Shown here: one piece after another, positions 35,050-46,910 of the stretch
How the letters are laid out: each line of letters opens with the position of its first letter
Numbering within the stretch: position 1 is the first letter of the stretch
Assembly (NCBI RefSeq): GCF_001625215.2
Contig: NC_030383.2
Coordinates: 1,252,779 to 1,316,778 of the forward strand
Reading direction: 5' to 3'
DNA: 64,000 nucleotides
From: Daucus carota subsp. sativus
Lineage: Eukaryota; Streptophyta; Magnoliopsida; Apiales; Apiaceae
The notes under the pieces: model-generated
Told to the model about the DNA's origin: nothing
Seen by the model: the letters and a program-made list of their open reading frames with translations, nothing else
Database searches by the model: none
Translations under genes and position numbers: made by a program

Positions 35050-35139
35050 TTTTACAATGCTACTAAGAAGAAATGATATAAAAATAATAAGACATTTTAC
35101 AATGCTACTAAGAAGAAATGATATAAAAATAATAAGACA
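35050..35139. repeat. Exact 45-bp tandem duplication
   Basis: The unit beginning TTTTACAATGCTACTAAGAA at 35050-35094 is repeated exactly at 35095-35139. The perfect match indicates a recent duplication, or an assembly or slippage event. Confidence 0.95.
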
Positions 35140-36665
35140 TCTCCAATGATGTTAACTATAATGTTTGGTGAAATTGGACCGTAAGATTATGCAAAATTTG
35201 CTCTATCTATAAAAAATTTTGTTTCGACGGTATTGACTACGTTGGTTGGCTATAATTTAAAAATAATATGTTATTAATATATAAATTATTATAAATTGAA
35301 TATATCAATAGTGATAAGTGTTGTGGATCGATAAATATAGTCATGAGGTCGGTTATAATCGTAGATAAAGATTGGATATGGTTGGAGTGTGATTGTTTGA
35401 AGAGATTGACTATATTTTTATTTTTGAAATGCGAACTAAATTTTTAGCCAAGAGCTTTTCATAATTGGAGATGCTGAACCTCCAAATTAGCATAGCTTAA
35501 TAGTGCAAACAAAATAGGGCGTAAATTTATTCTTATAAATTCCTTTAAAATGCAATAATATGTAGTGTATATATAAAAATATTTAAGTTACAAGGTTTTA
35601 TTTAAAATAAATATAATTCCATATGCAATCTTAATCGTAAAGTTCTAAATGATTTTAACGAGCATTGCAACCACATATTCCTCTCTCTTTTTAATTTTTT
35701 TTGTTGGAAATTTGAATTTTTTCATAGAATTTACTAATATTTATTCACAGATATTCTTGTGTGTGTATATTAACATATACCAATAATTATTTTCCTAACC
35801 AGATGGTAGATTTTCTGGTGTGTGCCTATTGACACGTACTAACAACTATTTTCTAATGAAATGATACTAATACAAATTTAGAAAAAAGTGAAAAGTTAAT
35901 CCCGTAATTACAGCTTATTACTTATGTGATATTTTAAAATGGAATCCACTTTTTATTTTAAAACAAATATTTCGAAAGACTCATGATCAAAAAAATTAAC
36001 ATTTTCAAAAGACACATCTGAAAAAATATCCTCTTTAGACTTGGAACAAATTTGAAATTGATATTCATGTTTTGAGAACATGTGTGATTGATTTGTTTGT
36101 TTTATGTGGGCAGTGGGTGCCACCCAACTAATAATTCAGAGTTGGCTTAGCTGCATTTATGTAACATCACGTTATTATTGGTGGACGTTAATTCTCTGAC
36201 CCTCTCTGCCATTCCTCAATACAAATATCCCATTTCCCGAAATTGTGTATACATATATCCCCAGCTCGATCGTACCATGATTTTTATGCTGTATTCTTTT
36301 TCCTGGCGGGGTGATGGTTATTTAAATATGTGAGAGCATTTCTGGTAATTTTGCAAGATCGACTAAATTAGTTCGGTAAGATTTCAAAATATAACATAGA
36401 AATAAGACTTTTTTTTTTCATGTGCAGTTGCGTAGTAGAACTCTAACTAATATTCGAAATAAAGTAATGGTTTTATGTTTAATAGTTTTCTTTATTGATT
36501 TAGGAAAAAATTATATTGGTTGGAGTCGATTTTAGGTCACCACATTATCTCAATATTACTTGAATATGCCGATATGTGTTTAAATTAATGTAAACCATGC
36601 CACTATTATAATAATTTATTTTCATCTTCTGTATTTATTAATTTATTGATTATTGATTTATTCAA

Positions 36666-37697
36666 GAGTAAACGACAAAGTGGTGGCTGAAGTTTGTCAA
36701 ATTTTACAGAATGGTGGCTGGACTTTGAAAACTACGGAATGATGGCCGGAGTTCACCTCCGCCTTTTAAAAAGGTGGCGGCCGTGAAGCTCCGTTAATTT
36801 CCTCCGTTAACTCAATTAAAATTATTTAAAAGAAAGGGTATTGAAGGAAAATCACCCCAAAACCCTCCAAAAATTGTGTCTCCTCTCTCCTTCTCCCTTG
36901 TATTACCTTCTCTCTAGCATCACCGTTACACAGCTGCAATCTTTCGTAAGCGTCAAAATCAAAACTTGCCAAACACCCACCCAAAATCACAAACATCCAG
37001 TAATCTCAGCTCAGTTTCAAGCATACCCACTAACCCAATTTCAAAAATTCCTCCCCGCAAATCACCTCAAACCAGCTCCGAGCATTTCGCCGGGTGGTTC
37101 GCGAGTGAGGTCTATTTCTTTGAGCATATCTCCTCCAGGAAGTTTAAGTCCTAAACACTTTTCGACAACCAAATCACCTGAATTGACTCCGCTTCAAATG
37201 TAGGATCCGAGTGATTTATCATCACAAGCTTCTGAATTATCATCCGTAGACAGGGTGACTAGCATTTTACATCGACGAACTAGCATTTTACATCCACGAC
37301 ACCTTGGTTTTAGAGCTACATCTTGACCAGCTTCTTCGTCGCTCGAAAGATAAATTAGTGAAAGTCAGGCTTCATCACCAACAACATCTCATGTATCTTC
37401 ACCGGCATCATATGAGTGGGGGATTCTTGAGTGAGGATGTTTCGAAAGTAGAGAGTTTTGGATTTGGGGATAATCAGTTGATTTGGGGATAATCTGTGAG
37501 TTTTTACCTAAAACCCGCATTTACCCTTCTTTTTTTAGATATTTTTTTTAAGTTAACGGGAGAAATTAACGGAGCTTAACGGCCGCCACCTTTTTAAAAG
37601 GCGGAAGTGAACTCGAGCCACAATTCCGTAGTTTTTAAAGTCCAGCCACCATTCTGTAAAATTTGACAAACTTCAGCCACCACTTTGTTATTTACTC
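36666..37697. mobile_element. Long-TIR MULE, possible Pack-MULE
   Basis: The element is 1032 bp, with about 140-bp terminal inverted repeats (left end GAGTAAACGACAAAGTGGTG, right end inverted GAGTAAATAACAAAGTGGTG). It is flanked by a perfect 9-bp duplication, TTTATTCAA, at 36657-36665 and 37698-37706. The inner ~680 bp (36835-37510) differ in composition: C-rich and less AT-rich, with a 120-codon open frame (36841-37203, rich in Ser, Pro, Gln and His). No transposase motif is visible. Such foreign-looking interiors are typical of MULEs that carry captured gene fragments, but I cannot identify a parent gene. Confidence 0.85.
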
Positions 37698-39064
37698 TTT
37701 ATTCAAAAACAAAAATAAAAGGATCTAAGTCCTATATTAAAATTAAAACAAATACTCTAATTACTTGTCTTAAATTATTATTGCAAAGTTACACGTGTTT
37801 TTACTTTAAATACATATTATATTTAATATAATTAAATTTGTTGTCATAAATTTTAATATTTAATTATATTAGGTCATAATTAAATCATTGAATATCTGTT
37901 TGGATTAAAATAATCAGGTATTAATTAGACATATTAAAAATTAATCCTAGTTATGAATTTAAATATTTAAATAAAAATTTTGATCTAAATTAAAAATTCT
38001 TGAATTACCGCAGGTATACTCGAATCCCGACCGGGCTGGGATGAGCGGGATGTGAGGATCCTCATCTGCCCGGAAATGGAGTTGGGTTTGGATTCAGAGA
38101 TAAAGACGGTATATAGCAATCCCGACCCGAAATAAACCGATTTCCATCCCCAATTACGTAATTACGAATGTAGGCAAGCCCAAAGCCCAGCTAGATAGAT
38201 TTAGAGGACAGGCCTGAAAGCTAAGTCCAAAAAAACAAATGGAAAATCCAGTCATATTAGTGAGGGTCGAGAAGCTCAGCAACGGCTATTTGACTTCATT
38301 GCTACTATCAAACTACTTTTCGCATTTGATTCTATTCCCGTAAAAGTACCTGAGAATTCCGAATATAATTAGCACAACCAAATCAAAATTCCAATACTTG
38401 GTGAGGGTCGAAGAGCTCAGCAACGGCTATTTGACTTTATTATTGCTAAAGAAATTATTTTTAGTTTCAAAAATATAAAATTATTTGATCCTGGTTGGTC
38501 TTGTTCTTAAAAACAATATTTAGATTTTAGAAATGTATTAATCAGTAAAACGTTTTCAAAAAACAGATTATTAGAAAATATACAAACATAAAATAATATC
38601 AAACAACACCATAATTTCTCAAATATTATAGTCGGCCGATTTTACTCATAATAATAATAATAATAAAATCACCGTATTAGGTATTTTTTATAGCATTATT
38701 TAAGAAAAAAGTTAGGGACAAATTAAAAATACCTAACCTTTCATACCATTTAACTCCATAAATTAAACACGACATATTCCATATCATCACAAATTATTAG
38801 AATATGTTTTATTCTCGCTTAATGTCAGTATATCATATTATGGAACAGCAAATTTACCCTTGTCCGGAACAAACATGACATCTGATTATTGTTGATGGAT
38901 TATCAGGTACCGAATCATTATCAGATCATATGTTCCTCACATATACAATGTACTCCTTTACTCTGACCTAGCACAGTTGGGGATAATCATAGTCAAGCGT
39001 GATTATATAGTTCGAATAAGAAACCGACACACTTTTATTTAAATCACGACGGTTATTTATATAT

Positions 39065-39465
39065 GAGTAAATGACAAAATGGTGGCCGTAGTTTTCCAAA
39101 ATTTTCAAGATGTTGGCTGGAATTTAAAAATTACGTGATGTGGCCGGAGTTTACTTCCGACTTTCAATATGACGGCGGCCGTCAGCCTCCGTTAATTTCC
39201 TTCCGTTAATGCTAAAAAATAAAAAAATAAACGACAAAGTGGTGGAAATCCATCCAACATTTTTTAAATTTTGAAAAAATACGGTCACCACTTTGTCCTT
39301 TACTTTTTTATTTTTGGAGTTAACAAGAGGAAAATTAACGGAGGTTCGCGGCCGCCACCTTATTGAAAGGTGGAAGTAACCTCCTGGCACAAAATGTAGT
39401 TTTTAAAGTGCAGCCACCATCTTATAAAATTTGGAAAACAACCACCACCACTTTATCATTTATAC
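39065..39465. mobile_element. Short MULE related to the 36666 element
   Basis: The 401-bp element has TIRs of about 150 bp that are homologous to those of 36666-37697 (GAGTAAATGACAAAATGGTG, CGGCCGTCAGCCTCCGTTAA). It is flanked by a perfect 9-bp duplication TTTATATAT at 39056-39064 and 39466-39474. The middle (39226-39306) again contains ACGACAAAGTGGTG facing CACCACTTTGTCCTTTAC. This suggests a second set of element termini nested inside. Confidence 0.85.
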
Positions 39466-40788
39466 TTTATATATTTAACACTTGTTTCATCCTAAGTTAG
39501 ATGAACTAAGTTAGATGAACAGAAACACAATTTAAAATTTATTAATTGTATAATTATATAATTTATTTTTGTAAAAAAAGGTGAAAATTTTGTTTATAAA
39601 AAATAATTGTAGTGATTATTTTGATTCAAATACCAACATACATTAGCGGCCAATGATTGCACCAAACGAATCGCATAGATCTGGTTGAATACCATCAAAA
39701 ATCGAAACGGCATTATGCAAGCCGACCCTTAACCCTTTGTCAACATTAATATATACAACATGCATGAACCGGAGACAGAAATACCATCAACTAATTTACA
39801 AAACTTAACTATATGGCCAGTACTGAGCTTCTCTCCCTTATTTTAAACGCATATGCTTGTCTTTTCTTGCAAGAACAAAGTGAATTTTCTGGCATTTAAA
39901 TTTAGCTAGACTTTAAATAATGTCACCTGATAATTACTTACAAAACTTATCTTAAAATATTCACGACAAAACCTTCATATATTATTAATATTTGACAGAT
40001 TAATAGTTTATTATAAACTAATATTTTAGAATCACAATATATAAAATATATATTAATCCTGCTATATAAATTATCTTGATAATTTATAAAAATTATGGGT
40101 TCAATATTATTAACGTATTAAGTCTTTACTCTGGTCTCTGTACGGTCTCTCCATGACTCTATTCTCAAATACCTTGTTTTTATTTTTTTTATATATTTTT
40201 TTTAATTCTAACATGTAATTAAAATATATTGAACATATAGTAAAATTAGTTATTCTCATTCTTCCATGATTAAAAACAATAATCAGACACTTTTATTTAT
40301 AAAAAATATTTAAAAATACCATTCCTAACAAGTAACGAGTGGTCACTTATATGAAAAGTTTAAAAAAGCAGACATTGCAGCATAGGGATCTTGTCTATTG
40401 TCTTATTCACATAATTTTGTCTTTTTTCTGTAAGAGTTGTTTTTTCTGCTATTTAAATTTAGTTAGACTCAAACTAATGTCACTTGATCCTTATATTAAA
40501 TATTCTTGATGACTATATTTGTTAGTTAACACAGTTCACATATATTTTATTTTCTTGTGTTGTTATATACATAAACTCACATGAGTCAAGCTACGACTGA
40601 ATTTTAATGGCTTTTAGCAGAAGGCCGTCAATTTAATATAAACAAGTTTACAAGACTTTTTATCAGCTGCTACGTCCAAATCATTTTTTCTGCTAAGTAG
40701 ACTGAAAGTTATAGCAGTTTAATTATATGGTTGTGTGTTAACGAATCTACGGTGTTAACGAATTTGTAGATTCCTTCAAGTGTGGAAT

Positions 40789-40810
40789 TTTTTTAATTTT
40801 TTTTGTCACA
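40789..40810. mobile_element. Micro-insertion between TTCAAGTGTGGAAT repeats
   Basis: A 22-bp T-rich scrap ending GTCACA separates exact copies of TTCAAGTGTGGAAT (40775-40788 and 40811-40824). On the minus strand it reads TGTGAC followed by an A-run, like the tail of a retroelement. Confidence 0.55.
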
Positions 40811-42247
40811 TTCAAGTGTGGAATAATTGTTTTCACGTGAAAATAAAAAATAAGTACATTTGAATCAGCTTCAAATATAAATCACAAAAAGTGTTAACGA
40901 ATATCGTCTATAATTTTATTTATAAATAAAAGTTTTGGTTAAAAAACGTTATATTGTGACGTGGCTTTCATAAAAATATATATAATTTGATGATGATGAT
41001 GATGAAATAAGAAATTTATGATTATTGTAGCTAATTAATATAATAAATGTTAAGAATTTGAAATCAAAATTTATCGTTTATAAATAAATTATCTATTGAT
41101 TTTAAAATTGATCAAATATAAATGGATCCGGAAAATTCGTATTGTAAATGCCACTATCTGCCAAAATATTGGTATATTCTTCCTCGTATTTCCATTTTCT
41201 GTGATAATACATAAAAATAAAATGTCAAACACAGATTCAATGAGTATATTATTGCCGGCCTGAGAGCCTGCTTGTGATCGCCGGTGGTCCTCTATAAATG
41301 TTTAATCAAAGCCCCACTAGCATTTCTTATGACTTCTCAATTCCTACAGGATCACGAGATTTTAATCCGTTTATAATGTTATGTTTTTGAATATATATAT
41401 TTTCAGTAATTAATTTTATTTTAAGATATTTTGTTTGTATTATATATTTAATATTATAAGTCTAATTTCTTTTATAATATATTAAGCTTTCTTTTAAATG
41501 GGTTGATCATCACTAATAAAAGTATTTTTGTGGATATATATATTCAGTTATTAAAGAAGGATCACAACTTGTTAGTAGGCTAACTATGACTGATGTTAAT
41601 TTGGATTCCAATTGCTTGAATGCTCTGAATTTCTTAAATACGCTCTAAAGGGATGTTTTGATATCGATGATATAGTTAGTTGAAAACATTAAATCATCGG
41701 TTTCAAACGAGAAATTTCATAATTTGAAGTTCATGGCACGAGATGTCAATAGAATGAAACATTTCCAGCCAAAATAACTAATTTATTCCGAATATTATGC
41801 GGATTTCCGGACTTTATACTATTTTTTCTCGAATGAATCTTTTCTTGAAAAAAATTAAAATAATACCATTTATATAAAAAAATGCCAATGCATTGACGCC
41901 GGCTACCTACTGCATGCATTTTACATTTTTGTATTTAAAATTAAAAATTAGAAATAAAAATTAAGAATAAAGTCAACTAATAAAGTCAAATACACTAACA
42001 TGTAGTAGCATACATGATACTAATAATTTGTTGTGGCAGAGAAGTTCAATCATAGAACAAACAAAAAAGAACCATACAGCCACCAAGTTTATGCCAAAAC
42101 ATGATTGCCAATTTGATTCCTTTTGGTTGAGAAGACCTGACAAGTTTTCTATATAAACAAACTCCCATATTACAATCTTTACTTACCTCTTATTGCCTTT
42201 GAAGAAGACAATCTTTCCATTGTCCTTTGGAGTAAAGCTCTTCAAGA

Positions 42248-45200
42248 ATGGTTAGATGTTTCTTCACTACTCAACCCTACTTGCATGCATGATACTTTGT
42301 CTACTGTTTAGCTTGTGTATTTCGTGTTCGTGTATAATAAACTAACTTTAGCCTAGAACTTGAAACCGATGATCTAGAGACAGTGGTGATCCTGACTATA
42401 GACGGACAATACCTTTGTCTGAGATCCAAGTGTTTCAAATTTTAGAACATTTTATATGTAAACCGATGATATACTGTTAGTGGTGGTCCTGATTATAGGC
42501 GGACAATACTTTTGTTTGAGGCCTAAGTATTTCAAATTTTAGAATACTTTATATGTAAATGTATGAAATACGCAGAAAACTGATTTTAACTAGTGCCTTC
42601 CGAATTTATGGATCCCCCGTGTCTAGCCGTGTCTAGCATGACCTTATATTAATATATTGGTTATGTTTGGTTTGGTTGGTTCATATTGATATGTTAACAC
42701 TGGTTTTATGCATGTAATTGCTAAACAGGGGATCTTAGGAGAAGTCAATCCAAAGCAGCAACATGCAAATAAACTGGGAGGAACAAGAGCAACACTTTTT
42801 ATATATGGTACTAATTCTATATATAAAAACCTCTTTTTATGTAATTTTTTTTAAAAATTTGGGACTGAACTTTGCGTGTGTTGGTACCTGCAGCGACGGT
42901 GGCCTTGGAGAACATGCCATTTATCGCGAATGCAGTGAGCCTGTTTAGTTACTTCTACGGGTACATGAACTTCAGCTTGACAAAATCAGCAACAATGCTT
43001 ACCAATTTCATGGGGGCCTCGTATTTGCTCTCGTTGTTTGGAGGATTCATCTGCGATACTTACTTGTCCAGATTCAGAAGCTGTATTATGTTTGGAGCTA
43101 TAGAAGTCTTGGTATGTCCTCTGCACTTCATTCTGATCACCATTTAGCAAAAAAAATAAAATTATAAATGTAGAATATGGTAAAAATTCATGATTTGCAA
43201 AATCAAGTAGGGTTGGGGAGGGTACAATGTAGCAGAGATGTGAATAACTGTGTGACACAATATTTTCTAGCAGATCAATTTAATTATTATACTTCGGCTA
43301 CTTCAATTATTTGTCTGGTAGTAATAAAATTATTGGGGCAAATGAGACCAGATTATATTTTATGCATCAGAGATATTTGGTGGTTAGAAGACATGCAAGA
43401 TACTGTTGACAGGGAAAATACAGAATAAACAGCTATTATACTCTTAATTGAAAGTTTAAGAAGTCTTGTACTATGAACCAAATTAATAATGATAGTTTAA
43501 AGGACCAGTGATGTAAGACTTGAAGTTACCAGAAAGGTTTTGTACTTACTGTATCGGAAAAGTTGAGTCTGGTATTGATAGGAAATCTCAGACACCAGAC
43601 TCATCGCATTTTAGTCACTTGGAGGTTTAAAAGAAGTGTAATGAACACGATGCACGGGTTATTTGTGAGATAGCAGATCGCTAGATATAAATGTGTGATA
43701 TAATTTGAGTAATTGTTTTTGTAACTACAGGGGTATGCAGTCCTGGCAGTACAGGCATTCTTTCCGCAGTTCAGACCCTCACCCTGCAAGGATGTTTCGC
43801 CATTACTAATAAATCAATGCGAGGCTGCAGACAGTAGCCAAGCTGCGATCCTATATACTGGCCTATATTTGGTTGCAGTTGGGACTGGTGGACTAAAAGC
43901 GGCACTCCCTTCCTTGGGAGCAGACCAGTTTGACGAGACAGACCCTGAAGAGGCTAAAACGCTTTCTAGTTTCTTTAACTGGTTCCTATTTTCTGTTGTT
44001 ACTGGGGCTATCTTTGGTGTCACTTTCTTGGTCTGGATTAGTGAAAATGAAGGCTGGGACTGGGGTTTCGGGGTGTCCACTTTAGCAGTGGTAATCGCGG
44101 TTCTGTTCCTGTGCATGGGAAAATCACTCTATAGAAACAATGTCCCAAAAGGAAGCCCCCTCAGTCGGATAATGCAGGTACATATAAAATTTATGCAGGG
44201 TCATTGCAAAAAGATTTATTAGATGTTCATCATGTCACAGGCCTTATTATTTTATATGTTGGTTCCTCGATGTAGGTATTCGTGGCTGCAATTAGGAACC
44301 ACAATCTTTCACTGCCAGAAACCGCAGAAGGATTTCATGAGATTCATGAAAAAGGATCTGAGATTCTCCGTAGAACAAACCAATTCAGGTGCTACTCCAT
44401 CTAACAACTTAAATCCAACATTCTTATGCATCTTAGCTAGATAGCGGAAATTCTTATTGTGCCAAAAAGATTAAAACTCCATATATTGCAGGTTCTTGGA
44501 TCATGCAGCAGTTATCAGGACTAGAGATTCATCTACTGTTAACAATCCAGGACCCTGGATCTTGTGTACTGTGACACAAGTTGAGGAAACAAAAATTCTA
44601 CTCCGGATGCTACCAATAATTGTCAGCACTATCTTCATGAACACATGTTTGGCTCAACTCCAAACTTTCAGCATCCAGCAGAGTAATACGATGGACAGAA
44701 ATCTTCTTGGTTTTCAAGTCCCTGGATCTTCAATTCCCGTCATTCCACTAGCGTTTATGTTTATATTGATCCCAATTTATGATCGCATTTGTGTTCCAAT
44801 GCTCAGAAAGTTTACTGGGATTCCTACTGGAGTCACACACCTCCAACGGATAGGAGTTGGGCTCGTTCTCTCAGCTATTTCTATGGCTGTGGCAGGAATA
44901 ATAGAGACTCACCGCAAATCAGTTGCTGTAAAGTACGACATGGTTGATTCTGCAGCCCCTTTACCTATGACCGTGTTCTGGTTAGGATTCCAATACGCTA
45001 TATTTGGAATGGCTGATATGTTTACCGTAGTTGGACTGCTAGAGTTTTTCTACGCGGAGAGTTCAGCAGGAATGAAGTCTTTGGGCACAGCCATTTCATG
45101 GTCTTCACTGGCATTCGGATACTTCTTGAGCTCAGCAACTGTGGAGCTGGTTAACACAATAAGTGGTGGCTGGTTCAAAAGCAACAACTTAAACAGGGAT

Positions 45201-45347
45201 AAGTTAAATTACTTCTACTGGGTTTTAGCCGGGTTAAGTATATTGAATCTCGGGGCATATCTGCTCTGCGCTTCTTGGTATAGATATAAAAAAGTGGAAT
45301 TGAAGCAGATAGAAGGTGAGAGCAAGTTAGAAATGGGGAGTGTATAA
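42248..45347 (+). CDS. NRT1/PTR family transporter, NPF4-like (copy A)
   Basis: Six exons give 571 residues: 42248-42250 (ATG only, inferred), 42729-42807, 42894-43111, 43731-44177, 44276-44388 and 44492-45347. The protein has the twelve-helix peptide/nitrate transporter pattern: ALENMPFIANAVSLF, LTKSATMLTNFMGASYLLSL, GYAVLAVQAFFPQ, LYLVAVGTGGLKAALPSLGA followed by DQFDETDP, and FFNWFLFSVVTGAIFG. The second half has VTQVEETKILLRMLPIIVST, GVTHLQRIGVGLVLSA and ADMFTVVGLLEFFYAES. The resemblance is to the NPF4 group (nitrate, ABA or GA transport in Arabidopsis), so it is a plasma-membrane or internal-membrane carrier of unknown substrate. The proton-coupling ExxER motif of helix 1 is absent (ALENMPF), as in NPF4 relatives. 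The first exon is the least certain part. Its paralogue is the minus-strand gene at 54517-57501. Confidence 0.87.
42366..42565. repeat. Imperfect ~100-bp tandem duplication in NPF-A intron 1
   Basis: Sequence from 42366 (CCGATGATCTAGAGACAGTG) recurs from about 42462 (CCGATGATATACTGTTAGTG). Both copies run through GGACAATAC and TTTCAAATTTTAGAA to TTTATATGTAAA, with about 15-20% differences. Confidence 0.8.
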
Positions 45348-45963
45348 AGTAGTCAGACCACAGCATTTCCGAAACTTATGCTTAAGTTGATCAACATGGG
45401 CATACTATGTATAATCTTCTTTGCTTTAATTTGTTATAGTACACATAAGTTCTCAGATTTGGCTCTAGACAAGTGGTACTTTTATGATTCTGGATTCCTT
45501 TTTTCTTTCGGATATGCAGTATAACTTTTCAGATTCTTATCCCTTTTATTGAATAACGCAGCAAACAAACTGCAAGAGCTGAAGGTAACTGCATCTCAAA
45601 GTACATGAACAAAAAAAGAAACGAAACCTCCTCAGCTCTGATACCATGTTGAGAACCAGTCCATCTAAAATTTTAAAATGCTAGAGGAAGGTCCAAATGG
45701 ATCTAATGCTCTATTTCAACGGTTATAATCAAACTACATGAAGTAAGGACATGTATCTGTATAAACAAAAGTCCGATTAGCTTGCAGAGAGCGACTCGGA
45801 AAAGAACACGTAAAGCTACATTTTAGTTTTCATTTAAATTCTTACCTGGTGTTAAGAGTCTTTAGACGAACAAGCATAAAAGTATCCAGTATCCGCTCCG
45901 TCAAATTGTCTCACTCTCTTCGTCACCAAGGTTTGGTCCACAATGTGATGTACCTTCTAAGTT

Positions 45964-46113
45964 CTAACTGAAAGCGAAACAGTGTTTGCGCTCGAAGTTT
46001 TCCTTTGAAAATCCGGAAACTGTATTCAGACTGATATCGTCACTTGCTAAACTCTGCGAAACTTTTTCCAGCGTCCAGATACCGCAGTCTTGGTTCACTT
46101 TGCGATCTGAATC
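45964..46113 (-). other. Gene-like open stretch, possible pseudoexon
   Basis: The minus strand reads DSDRKVNQDCGIWTLEKV and then SLASDDISLNTVSGFSKENF before a stop at 45964-45966. Composition looks protein-coding, but there is no start codon, clear splice sites or recognisable family. A different frame just upstream (SVSGAQEECLLALEKATKI) is also open, so a frameshifted remnant of an unknown gene is possible. Confidence 0.3.
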
Positions 46114-46769
46114 TTAGTGGCCTTCTCTAATGCAAGCAAGCACTCCTCCTGAGCTCCACTCACTGACTGAATCACAGCTCTCAGTTAAAAAAAATGTGTG
46201 TTAGTTTAGAGTCCATTCCTAACAAATGATTGATACAAACATCTATCAGCCATTTTTTTGGACGACTCCACTTTACAATCCAAAACGCCAGATCATGCCA
46301 CCAGATTGTCTAGCGTTTTAAAACCCTTAACACTATTTCATATAGTTTGCCACCAGATTGTCTAGCGTTTTAAAACCCCTGAGGCTATTTCATATAATGT
46401 TTCACGCTAAAACATCATATCGTGTTTTGTAGGATTTTTCGGATCTAAACACAACACGATGTGGCGTTTTTATCCAACAATCAAACTGCTGAATTATATG
46501 ATATTAATAAGTAATATTTCAGTGTCTTTTGTTCCCCCGCTATATTTTGAACATCACTCGTAGAAATTGTGATATACTGGTATTTTCTCCGAAGTTTTCA
46601 GGTCGAAATTCATTAAACCTTAACTATTATTTTCATGTGAGGATCGTCACCAATAAGTGATTGGTGGGAACCGATTGCCTCAATATATTAATCTTGAATA
46701 TTATTAAAACAATGTTGAAGTGATGGATAGAAACCGATTGCCACAATATTAAATCCAGTATGTAGTTTT

Positions 46770-46910
46770 TTTTTTTTTTTTTACAATGCAGGCTTATATG
46801 CCTTACAAATTAGTATATGTTCTAATACTTTTCGGGTGAGCCAGAGTCGAACCCGGGTCTCCCGGGACAACAGAGGATAAACCCACCACTTGGGCTATCC
46901 AATCGTGCTC
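46770..46910 (-). mobile_element. tRNA-derived SINE with target duplication
   Basis: On the minus strand the element starts GAGCACGATTGGATAGCCCA. It contains a box A-like TAGCCCAAGTGG and, about 35 bp on, a box B-like GGTTCGACTCT, the RNA polymerase III internal promoter of a tRNA-derived SINE. It ends in an A-tract (T-run on plus at about 46770-46782). It is flanked by AATCCAGTATGTAGTTTT (46752-46769) and AATCCAATATGTAGTTTT (46911-46928), an 18-bp target duplication with one change. Confidence 0.85.

Larger units (their letters stand above)
34485..42247. other. Large intergenic region with two MULEs
   Basis: This 7.8-kb AT-rich desert separates the divergent kinase and NPF genes. It contains exact short tandem duplications (34761-34818 and 35050-35139) and two related MULEs (36666-37697, 39065-39465). 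It also has a degenerate CCCGACC-rich remnant (about 38010-38155), a diverged pair of 45-bp repeats (38268 and 38398) and a micro-insertion (40789-40810). From 39480 to 42170 it is almost pure AT-rich sequence with no coding signal. The 5' leader of the NPF gene probably begins near 42170. Confidence 0.6.

Noticed and set aside
38010..38155. Possible third hAT-like element (CCCGACC repeats, CCATCCCC end)
   Set aside because: It resembles the 47963 and 56372 elements in style, but no paired TIRs or target duplication could be found. It is only noted as a remnant.
46820..46905. Possible tRNA gene on minus (box A and box B present)
   Set aside because: The arms do not pair into a cloverleaf. 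A-tail and target duplication show it is a SINE.
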